From: Hevea brasiliensis
Taxonomy: Eukaryota; Streptophyta; Magnoliopsida; Malpighiales; Euphorbiaceae
Direction: 5' to 3'
DNA: 64,000 bases
Assembly (NCBI RefSeq): GCF_030052815.1
Contig: NC_079496.1
Location: 41,007,593-41,071,592 of the forward strand
Position 1 is the first letter of the stretch; each line of letters begins with the position of its first letter. The translations under genes and the position numbers were made by a program. A model generated the notes under the pieces. That model saw nothing but the letters and a program-made list of their open reading frames with translations, had not been told where the DNA came from and ran no database searches. Positions 37,894 to 47,731 of this stretch are shown here, in pieces.

Positions 37894-40800
37894 TTTAAAT
37901 TTCGTCCTTGAAATTTACCTGATGCAAACAGTTGAGGGAACTGTTGCCTCATCGTCTCTTCACTTTCCCAAGTTGCCTCTTCGGTGTTGTGGTGCCTCCA
38001 AAGCACTTTCACCAATGGAATTTGCTTGTTTCTCAACTCTTTTACTTCCCGAGCCAAGATCCGTAGAGGTTCTTCTTCGTATGTCAAATCCGGCTGTATT
38101 TCTATTTCTTCTCTGGAGATGACATGTGAAGGATCTGAGCGGTATCTTCTGAGCATAGACACGTGGAACACATTGTGGATCTTGTCCAGCTCTGGTGGTA
38201 AAGCTAGCCTATAGGCCACTGGACCCACACGTTCGATGATTTCATATGGGCCAATGAACCTAGGGCTCAACTTACCTTTCCTTCCAAACCTCAATACCTT
38301 CTTCCATGGTGACACCATGAGGAACACTTTGTCACCAACCACATATTCTATTTCTTTCCTCTTCAGGTCGGCATAAGATTTACATGCATGCGAGGCAACC
38401 TTTAAGTTGGCTTTGATTGATTTCACCTTCTCCTCACTGCTTCACTGTGCAGCCCTACCATTTGTCTTCGCCCAATTCAGTCCAAAGACACCGAGTTCTA
38501 CATTTTCTCCCATACAGCGCTTCATACGGGGCCATTTGGATACTAGCTTGGTAGCTATTGTTATATGCAAATTCTGCCAGTGGGAGGTATCTATCCCAAC
38601 TTCCCTCAAACTCAATGACACAACTCCTCAGCATATCCTCAAGGACCTGACAAGTATTTCACGTTATTGTTATCATTTCAATTCAATATTTGTAACAATT
38701 TCATTGGTTTCAATTGTTTACCTGGATTACTCTTTCTGATTGCCCATCCGTCTGAGGATGGAAAGCTGTGCTGAAATGGAGTTGTGTACCCAAGGACTCA
38801 TGCAACTTCTTCCAGAATCTCGATGTAAACCTTGGGTCTCGATTAGATATGATGGAAAGTGGTATTCCATGCAGTCTAACTATCTCACTGATATACAATT
38901 CTGCTAACCTCTCTAGTGAGTAGTCAGTCCTAACTGGCAGAAAGTGTGCTGACTTTGTCAATCTATCAACTATCACCCATGCTGCATCATGTTTCTTCCG
39001 GGTGAGAGGTAGACCACTTACAAAATCCATGGTGACCCAATTCCATTTCCATTCAGGTATGCGTATAGGCTGTAGCAAACCCGATGGAACTTGATGTTCT
39101 GCCTTGACTTGCTAACATGTCAAGCATTTAGTCACATAGTCAGTTATGTCTTTCTTCATACCAGGCCACCAATACTGAACCTTCAGGTCATGATACATCT
39201 TTGTACTTCCTGGGTGCATAGCATATACACTAGTGTGTGCCTCTTTTAGAATATTGGCCTTCAATTCCCCATCATCTGGTACACACAGTCTTCCTTTGTA
39301 ATACAGACACCCATTTACCTTCACCTCATAATCAGTTGCTTTTCCTTCTGGGATTTTACTCATAATGGCCGTTAATTTTCCATCTGCCATTTGCCCATCC
39401 AAAATCTGCTGTGGCAGGTTTGGCCTCACTTGCAACTCAGCCAAAATAGCTCCATCTCGAATCAAAGTTAGACGGGCATTCAATGATCTCAAAGCTGTGA
39501 TGGACTTTCTACTCAAAGCATCAGCAACTACATTTGCCTTCCCAGGATGGTAGTCAATTACACAGTCATAATCCTTCAGGAACTCAATCCATCGCCTCTG
39601 TCTAAGGTTGAGCTCCTTCTGGGTTGGCAAGTATTTCAGACTTTTGTGGTCCATGTAAATGTAGCACTTTTCCCCATACAAGTAATGCCTCCATATCTTC
39701 AGTGCGAAGATAATTGCTGCGAGCTCTAGATCATGGGTAGGGTAGTTCTGTTCATGTGGCCTTAGCTGTCTGGAAGCATAAGCGACCACCTTCCCCTCTT
39801 GCATCAATACACACCCTAACCCATTATGTGAGGCATCACTATAGACCACAAAGTCCTTTCCGGACACTGGCTGTGTTAACACTGGTGCCTCTGTCAACAT
39901 AGCCTTCAATTTCTCAAAACTGGTCTGACACTTGTCATTCCAACAAATCGACATTTTTGTGTAACAACTTGGTCATTGGAGCAACTATTAAGGAAAATCC
40001 CTTTACAAATCTTACGTAATACCAGCTAGCCCCAAGAAGCTTCTGACCTCAGTTGTATTCCTGGGAGGCTTCCATTCCATCACTGCTTCTATTTTCTTGG
40101 GATCCACCCTAATCCCATCAGCTGACACTATGTGTCCAAGGAATGCTATCTCATTCAGCCAAAAGTCACACTTGGACAGCTTAGCATACAGCTTCTTTTC
40201 TCTTAGGGTTTGCAGAACAATCCTCAAATGCTCATCATGTTCTTCCCTGGTCTTGGAATATACCAAAATATCATCAATAAAGACCACTACGAACCGATCT
40301 AAGTGTGGATGAAAGATACGGTTCATAAGGTCCATGAATACTGGTGCATTTGTTAGGCCAAAGGGCATCACTAGAAACTTATAATGCCCATATCGGGTCT
40401 GAATGCGATGTTGGCATCTGCATCCTTCACCCTCAACCGATGATACCCGACTGAGATCAATTTTAGAAAATACTCCTGCTTCCCTTCAACTGATCAAACA
40501 GATCATCAATTCTAGGCAACGGATATTTGTTCTTCACTGTCACTTTATTCAACTGTCGATAATCAATGCATAGCCTCAAAGTCCTATCCTTCTTTTTCAC
40601 AAACAGCACTGGAGCTCCCCATGGTGACACACTGGGGCGTATGAACCCCTTATCAAGCAACTCTTGCAACTGAGTTTTCAACTCCCTCAATTCGATGGGT
40701 GCCATCCTATAAGGAGCAATGGAGATGGGTCTTTGTGCCGATGTCTCAATAGCAAATTCAACTTCCCTTTACGGTGGCAAACTGGCAACTCTTTAGGAAA

Positions 40801-41414
40801 TACCTGCAGGAAGTCTCTTCTGTGGGTATGTCACTCAAGTTTGGCTTAGCACGCCTAGTATCCACCACATGTGCTAGGTAGGCTTCACGACCTTTTCTCA
40901 TCATTCTTCTTGCAACTGTGGCTGAGATGACATTGGACAAGAAATCTGTCCTTTCCCCCACAACTGTGATCTCATTACCCTCTGAAGTTTTTAGAGAAAT
41001 TTTCTTCAATTTGCAATCAACTATTGCCTGATGACGTGACAACCAGTCCATTCCCAATATCACGTCAAACTCATGGAAGGGCAACTCAATTAGGTCTGCC
41101 AAGAATTCATACCCCTGAATCCTTAACGGGCAACCCTTGTATACTTTGTTCACTACCACACTGTGGCCCAATGGATTAGTGACCAGAATGTCTTGGTCAC
41201 TCTCCCCTACTAGTATCCCCCTTTCTACGGGTAAGTTGATGCAAATGTAGGAATGAGTGGATCATGGATCCACCAATGCATGCACCGGTGTAGTGTAGAT
41301 GGAGAACGTACCCCTGATGACGTCCGGGGCATCTTGCTCCTCCTGAGCTCTCAGGGCATAATTTCTTGCTGGTGGTCTGCTGTCGGGCCTCTCCGCTGGC
41401 TCAGATGCAGGCCT
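37890..41414 (-). pseudogene. RE5 pol: protease, RT, RNase H, integrase, chromodomain-like tail
   Basis: The protease motif near 41253-41272 reads VDP-stop-STHSY, with TGA for the Gly. The reverse transcriptase has [10 protein letters not shown] near 40555 and FIDDILVYS with catalytic FIDD near 40270. The RNase H has VYSDASHNG near 39835. The integrase has an HHCC motif from about 39225 to 39115, a stop at 39112-39114 just after CLTC, MDF near 39025, NRDPRF near 38830 and the catalytic Glu in QSERVI near 38730. The intron at 38647-38721 is followed by LEDML. The tail has GPY-type RFIGPYE near 38255 and EEATWE near 37978. Frames break near 40375-40460, 39960-40010 and 38425-38500. The RE1 stop TGA is CGA here, so the frame runs on to a TAG in the polypurine tract. 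Confidence 0.92.
38647..38721 (-). other. Putative spliceosomal intron in RE5 integrase
   Basis: 75 bases, minus strand: CAG then GTAAAC at the donor, CTTGTCAG at the acceptor, AT-rich, with an in-frame TGA near its start. Splicing restores QSERVIQ-VLEDML exactly, in phase 0. RE1 has it at the same codon boundary. Confidence 0.8.
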
Positions 41415-42578
41415 CTATGATGGTCCAACAGCCTCAGATTTACAAGATTTTCTACCTCTCTGTGGTGCAGGAGCAGGTCTGTCTGCTTGTGTTGGAGCAG
41501 CTGTAGTAGTTCTACGTGGACAGTTCCTTAACTGATGCTCTGTTGACCCACACCTCAAGTAAGCACCAGTTACTCTCCAACACTCCCCCTTGTGCCACTT
41601 CAGGCAGTGTGGACATGCAGAAGATGCTGGGGCTGGTCCCCTGAACCCCATCCCTGGAGAGCTGCCCACTGATGGTGTGGACTGACCTCTACTAGGGGTG
41701 AACTGTGGCCTGGGCCCCTGAGACTGACCCTGACACTGTGGCTAAGCTGAACTCTGTGTAAGAGGACCCTTGAACTTCTTCCCAAATGCAGGAGCTGAAC
41801 TAGACTGACCTGGGCCCCTCTTCTACTGTCTTTCCCTTCTAGTCTGCTCACTGATTCTTACTTTTTCAACCTTTATTGCAGCTTCCACTAACTTGATAAA
41901 TTCTGTGATTCCCAAGGCAGTGAGCTGGATCTTGATGTTGTCATTTAGTCCCTCTTCAAATCTCTTGCACCTTTCAGCTTCATTAGGGACTATCTCCCTT
42001 CCGTAGCGGCTTAATCGAACAAATTCCTTCTCATATTCGGCCACTGACAGCTGTCTCTGCCTCAGGTTAATAAACTCTCTTCTTCTCTCTTCCAGGTATA
42101 CAGTACCCACATATTTCTTCTTGAATTCAGAGAGAAAGAAGTCCCAAGTTACAGCTTCTGGCTGCACTTCATCGGACACGTTGTCCCACCTCTCATATGC
42201 ATCGTCTAGCAGCCGGGATATAGCAGCCTCCAGGTTTTGCTCTGGGGTGCAGTGGAGTTGTTTTAGAACTCTGCCCGTTCTGTTCAACCAATTCTCGGCT
42301 GCAACAGAGTCATCCTCTCTCTTGCCGAAGAAATCCACCGCCCCAAACTTTCTTAGCCTTTCCAGGTGTGATTTCTGCTGTGGAGCTGGTGGTGGTGCTG
42401 GCATTACTCCGGCCATTTGTCTAAAGAAGTCGGCCATTTGTTGGAACATGGCCTGTGGAGGCCGAAAGGTGCTCGCTTGAGTCGGGCGAGCAGATTCTCT
42501 CATGCCCCAGGGCCTCACCGCAGGTGGAGCATGACTCTCCACTTCCTCCTCAACGGCTCTCTGAGATGAAGGGTCCAT
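41415..42578 (-). pseudogene. RE5 gag (capsid and nucleocapsid)
   Basis: ATG at 42576-42578 begins MDPSSQRAVEEEVE. The capsid-like region has MFQQMADFFRQMAG, LRKFGAVDFFGKREDD, AENWLNRTGRVL and WDFFLSEFKKKYVG (conserved retrotransposon gag signature), then SVAEYEKEFVRLSRYG. A stop at 41823-41825 follows ERQ. The frame resumes with a Gly/Pro/Ser-rich region and a zinc knuckle near 41525-41570, which reads Y-L-R-C, the first Cys having become Tyr. Another stop lies at 41415. This gag is clearly diverged from those of RE2/RE3. Confidence 0.9.
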
Positions 42579-42687
42579 ATCCTATTCAAAATAAGAAAGA
42601 TAAACAGATCTGCGTTAGTGTCACCTCGACTCTTACAAATGCAATGCATGGTATGGACTCAATCTAGGCCCAGAAACGCCTAAACCG

Positions 42688-42700
42688 TGCTCTGATACCA
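42688..42700 (-). promoter_or_regulatory. RE5 primer-binding site (initiator Met tRNA)
   Basis: The minus strand reads TGGTATCAGAGCA, five bases inside the 5' LTR boundary at 42706. Confidence 0.92.
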
Positions 42701-43326
42701 CTAAATGTGACACCCCTACCCGTACAAGATACCCGAGTAAGTAATGCCACACGTGTACCAAGACACTCTAATATACCTTAATTAATTTATATCATGCTTT
42801 TCGGATATAATTTATGAAACATATTTTATTTAAGCCATTTAGCAAAATTTTTATTTATTTGAGGTTCCGGAAATTTTATAGAAAATCCATGAGTACCGGC
42901 TAAAAATGGAGAAAACAGTTCTTCGGAACCTGTTAAAAACACTTCCAATAACAAATTCATTCATTCTCAACTCCAATATCATCACTAAACTCAATATCAA
43001 GATCTCGACAATTTTTCAATTTCAGGTCTCAACAACCTTTTCATTTCTCAAACATCCCTTTCTCAGGGTTCTCATATATAAATAACAATTAAATACTCAA
43101 ATTACTTCCATACATAACCATAAATCTTTATTATTTACAGGAACCTCAAAATACATTACATAAATCCCAAATACATATGAGAAAATAAAAATTAATTACA
43201 AAATGACAAAATGACATCTAGTGTCCTACCAATGCAATCGCAGTGACGAGGTGACACGGACACTGCAAAATCGCAGGATGGACTCACCTAGTCTGCGGTT
43301 TACGGGCTCACGATCTGTATCTCCAG

Positions 43327-43374
43327 ACTACGCTGCGTGGCAAGCAACGAGCTAATCAATAATGCTTATTGGTG
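43327..43374 (-). promoter_or_regulatory. Double stem-loop module, RE5 right LTR (damaged)
   Basis: Arms of hairpin 1 are altered to ATAAGCA/TGATTAG, and hairpin 2 has indels. This is the only copy with clearly weakened pairing, and it lies amid other CAG/CTG-type discrepancies. Confidence 0.55.
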
Positions 43375-44335
43375 CAATAATAAAATAAAAGAAAATAGCA
43401 AGAAAACAAATATATAGTGAATGTGTATGATTCATTTGTTTAGTATGGTTATATATACATTAATTCAGTAACTTTGTTCACTTTCATTCATTTGGTTGCC
43501 CAAGTAACCTACACTAGACGATCGGATCGATAACGGTAAACCGCACTGGGTATCTAGTACCTCGCCGTCACACCATCGGTCACATATGCATCTCCTTGTG
43601 CAAATGTAAGGCTACCAAGTCAGAATAATTTCGTGCACAAGGCCAAATCTCAATGCAAAGTCAGAATGGCTAAAAGCCATGAAATCACAGAACGGCATAT
43701 TGCCATGTGCAGTACTGCTAACTGAACCCTATTGGCATGCCAAACTATCCAAACCAATCTTGTTAGGTATACTAGGGCATTTGAAACTTTTAAATTCTTC
43801 AGTTTGTACATTTCAAGTTTTGGTGTCACTATTCACCTCATTGGTCAACAAAAATGTTGACTTTTGGATAGAAAATAGGTGTATTGGTTTTAACACCCCA
43901 AACATACCACATTTTGTATTTAAAACTTGTTGGAATTGATTGCCACTTCCATTTCTAACTTAAAACCAAGAGGGCAGAAAATTTCAGTTTTGGAGCCTAA
44001 GTTTACTGCTCCATTACACACTGTTACAGTGGAAATTTGAAGAAATGGCAAACATAAAAGTTTTTCCTTATTTTGTCTAGTTGAATTTCCTTTTTTGAAT
44101 CACTCCATTTGGAGTTTTGTAGCTCCAGATATGGCCCAAAAACCCAAGCTGGCCGGATTGCCAATCTGCAGAAATTACCATATCTACAGTAACATGAACA
44201 GTGGCTGCCACTGCCATTTGGGTTAGGTTCTGGCCATAATTTGGGGTAGGTTACTTCATGAAAGTTGTTTGTCTATGTCTTAACTTGTTGCTGTAAAATT
44301 TCAGGTCAATTGACCATATCTACAATGAGTTATGG

Positions 44336-44361
44336 CCAAATGAACAGTACTGTTCATTTGG
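44336..44361. repeat. Perfect 26-base palindrome in the RE5 right LTR
   Basis: The arm is CCAAATGAACAGT followed by its exact complement. The left LTR has a 24-base perfect palindrome at the same place (36398-36421) with a changed centre (GAGCGATCGCTC). Confidence 0.9.
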
Positions 44362-45828
44362 TCATTTCTGCAGGGGCTGTTGCAGGGTGTCCGGATTGGG
44401 GCCAAGTTTTGGTCCTCTTGCTTTGGTCTTTTGGGCATGGTTTCTTCAGCAAAAATGTGCCATTACAAGCCTAGTTTCATGTCCAATTGACCAAACATCA
44501 ATTGGACCTACACAGCCCAAGTTATGGCAGTGCAAGTGGACTGAATTTTCAGTCCCTCTGCTGCTGTCCTAGGGCAGCCTGCAACATCACTTTGCAATCC
44601 TATTTTTCAGTCCATTTTATGGTCAACTTACCTAAGATGGTCACTAATTGACCATTAAAATGTGCTCTAACAATTTCCTAAGCCAAGTCAATTTTCACTC
44701 CCCAAAACCCTAGCTTCACATTAGGTTTTCTACAAAATGCCTTAGTTAGCATGCCAACTTATTATTCTTATGTTTATAAACTTCCTACATGATTCTAGTT
44801 CACTTCAAGCTCATCAAAAACACTCCTTCCTATTTCTTCACTAGGGCAGCCAAAACTCATGTACACATACACATGAATTTTGTTCATTTAAATTACATTT
44901 TCTTACTAAATTCAAGTTCCATTTCATTAAATTAAAGAGTTTTAGGTATATAGTGCACTAACCTTGAATAGGGCAGTTTTTTTCCCAACTCAAACTTCTC
45001 TTTCTTTCCTCTTCTTGGCTGCCAAAAGTTTGTTTAAGGTGTAGGGTAAAATTTTAATGAAGTAGGGTTAGGGTTTTATGGTGAAACAAGGTAGGAAATT
45101 AAGCTTGCTTGATTGAACATCAATGGAGGGAGGAAGAAGAGAAACTCACGTTTTTGGCTGAAGAGAAGGCAGCTGGTTTTTGGTCTTCCTTGGTCTTTAT
45201 TTAGCTCTTTTATTAGTTAGTCAAATGGTTACTTAATGGTGATTGGTTGGCAATTTTAAATGACATCACAATGATGTCATAAATAAGCTTTTTCTTCACT
45301 TTCTTTTCTTTCCTCCACTACTCATCTTCAATTTAATTTCTAGTAATGTTTATCCATATTTTATGTCATATTAATTATTTACTCAACTGGACAAGTAGGC
45401 CAAAAATCACCTCTGAAGGCGAAATGACCAAAATGCCCTCCGTTTGGCTTAACGGGTCAAAATTGTCTGTACTGATTGAAAAATTTTTCTAAATATTTTC
45501 TTGGCATTATAATGCCATAGGAACCTCAATGACCCTTCTCTGGAGTCCCAAAAATTATTTTATGAAATTTTCCCCGGGTCTAGGGCTCCTCGTTGCGAGA
45601 ACCGTAACTTCCCTCTGGTTTACCCCTCGCTAGGGCACCGGCTCGCTTAACTTGGTTGTATTTTATTTCTAAAATTTTTACTAAATTTTTTCTTATTAAT
45701 ATTTGAGTTAATTATGGTTCCTGACTTTAGTTTAAATATTTTTCCGGACGTTCTAGCTGTTCGGACCGACACCGATCACCGGAACAGTAGAATGTACGGA
45801 GTTGCTACAAGGAGGGTGTTACAATAAT

Positions 45829-46075
45829 TCTATTACCGCATCTTACTTTTACATCCTCTTGCCTTACATTAAGTAGGCTTGCCATTTAGCTTTATAATTT
45901 ATGGTGTGTTAGAAAATACTTTTCGCCGATAAACTCTTCCAAAACTAATTTCACTTATTATCACAATCCTTATCTTAAGGACTAATCACTAATGCATCAA
46001 AATTTATTCCCCTGTAAAGGAATGACAACAGAACATATAGTTCTAACTCTAACATAAAAGTATGCAGACCCTAGG
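45829..46075 (-). other. RE4 internal non-coding segment, right part
   Basis: Continuation of 34023-34781 after the RE5 target duplication. AT-rich with no gene-like frame. RT similarity begins abruptly near 46076-46090. Confidence 0.7.
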
Positions 46076-47545
46076 TCAAACAATACATAAACGAAGAGTG
46101 CCATCCTTCTTCTTAACAAACATTACTGGCGCTCCCCATGGTGACACACTAGGGCGGATGAAGCCCTTTTCAAGTAGTTCTTGCAACTTTACCTTCAACT
46201 CCTTCAACTCTGCTGGTGCCATTCTGTATGGTTTTATGGAGATTGGATCCACACCAAACATAACATTAATTTCAAACTACACCTCTCTTTCCGGAGGTAA
46301 TCCCGGCAATTCATCAGGAAATACGTCTGGAAAGTCATATACTGTAGGGATGTCCCTCAATGCTGGACTCCCCACTTGGGTGTCTACCACATGTGCCAAG
46401 TATGCTTCACACCCTCACGATCATTATCCGCTAGTGCAAATAAATAATGTTTGATGGCAATAGCTGCCTCTTCCCATGTATTACCACATCACTGTACTGA
46501 GGGAGACCGAAAGTGACTGTCTTCAGCCTACAGTCAATCATGGTATGATGTCTAGCTAACCAATCCATGCCCAAGATGATATCATAATCTCTGAAGGGCA
46601 TTTCAATGAAATCAGACAGAAAAGTGTGTCCTTGGATCACCAAAGGACAATCCCTATATATTTTATTAACCCTGACCTCCTGTCCTAGCGGACTTGTTAC
46701 TAACACCTCAAAGTCCATTTGTGTACATGGAACAGCAATGCAATCAATGATGCTAGCACTCACATAAGAATGGGTAGAACCCGGATCAAATAACACAAAC
46801 ACATCTTGATTAAAAGTTGAGAAGGTACCAGCCACAACATCAAATGTCTCGGCCTCTTCTCTCTGTCTCATTGCATAGATTCTGACTGGAGCACTATCTT
46901 GCTCTGAATGTTTCACTGTGCCTTGGCTGCCTGCTAGGCTACCTCTACCCCTGCCTCTACCTCTGCTAGGTGGTTGTGAACTTACGTGACAGGGCTGCAT
47001 CGACCCTTCAGCAGTAGTAGGAGGTGGTCCAACTCTGCGACTACTGGTGTAGTCCTTGGCAAAGTGTCCTGTGCCTCCACAGTTATAACAGGCTCCAATA
47101 GCCTTATAGCATATCCCACCATGATATCTTCCATAACCTTCACATTGACAAGAAGGGTAGGAACTTCTAGTTGTTCGACGACTAGACCTTGGTGGTCTCT
47201 GCCTGATGATCCACCTCTGTTATATCCCTGAGCTCGGGGCTCCTCAATTTCTTTTCTCTTTCTCAAATTACTGCTTGAGCTCTGTTATATCCACCTCTGT
47301 TTTCTCTTTCTCAATTTCTTCTCTATTTCATGTTGCCCTTGTGGGGGTTGGGTCTGTACTTGGGCTTGGGCTGACAGATTATCAGCCATTTGTTGAAAGA
47401 AAGTCGCCATTTGCTGGGCCATTTGTGCAGTAATTTGTATCGGCAAAACTGATACAGTCAGGCCTTCGACATTTTATGGAGTTGGGGCCTCAACTTATTC
47501 TTCTGCCATCACAGACTGTTCTATTGTCTCATTCTTCTCTTCCAT
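46076..47545 (-). pseudogene. RE4 gag-protease-RT remnant
   Basis: From ATG 47543-47545 (MEEKNETIEQ) the first ~70 gag residues, with two stops, include QMAQQMATFFQQMA. They run directly into a basic segment and the zinc-knuckle area (about 47045-47110), so the capsid region is deleted. A short duplication with AATTTCTTTTCTCTTTCTC-like sequence (47245-47325) marks that join. The protease has [16 protein letters not shown] near 46770-46800. RT begins ([20 protein letters not shown]) and stops near 46085. The knuckle keeps CYNCGG, with both first Cys intact, but its last Cys is Tyr. The protein is close to RE3. Confidence 0.87.
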
Positions 47546-47711
47546 ATCTTTTCACAAGATTTTCTATTCCTGTACAACCAACATAAGGAGATTCCTCTCC
47601 ATTAGTTCATATTTATGATGTAAATGTACTATATGTATCAAACATTTGAGCAGTTGTAGTTACCGACAAAAAGATTTCAAATTCACAGTTCGAAATTTAC
47701 TTTAAAACCAT

Positions 47712-47724
47712 TGCTCTGATACCA
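47712..47724 (-). promoter_or_regulatory. RE4 primer-binding site (initiator Met tRNA)
   Basis: The minus strand reads TGGTATCAGAGCA, seven bases from the 5' LTR boundary at 47732. Confidence 0.92.
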
Positions 47725-47731
47725 CAAAACA

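Larger units (their letters stand above)
34782..45823 (-). mobile_element. RE5: full-length Ty3/gypsy chromovirus, youngest layer of the nest
   Basis: 11.04 kb flanked by ATAAT (34777-34781, 45824-45828). LTRs are 34782-37878 and 42706-45823. The internal region is about 4.83 kb with primer site, gag, pol and polypurine tract. Its LTRs and integrase, including the integrase intron, group it with RE1, not with RE2/RE3. Many frame breaks in pol and most LTR differences fall at CAG/CTG words and may be consensus errors rather than real decay. Confidence 0.96.
42706..45823 (-). repeat. RE5 right (5') LTR (3.12 kb)
   Basis: Partner of 34782-37878. It carries a perfect 26-base palindrome (44336-44361) and a partly broken copy of the double stem-loop (43327-43374). 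At 43505-43545 it has ATCGGATCG where the left LTR has ACTGGACTGG. Confidence 0.95.

Noticed and set aside
40012..40460. RE5 RT frame breaks as evidence of old age
   Set aside because: Several coincide with CAG/CTG discrepancies of the kind also seen between its LTRs. Age should not be read from them until raw reads are checked.
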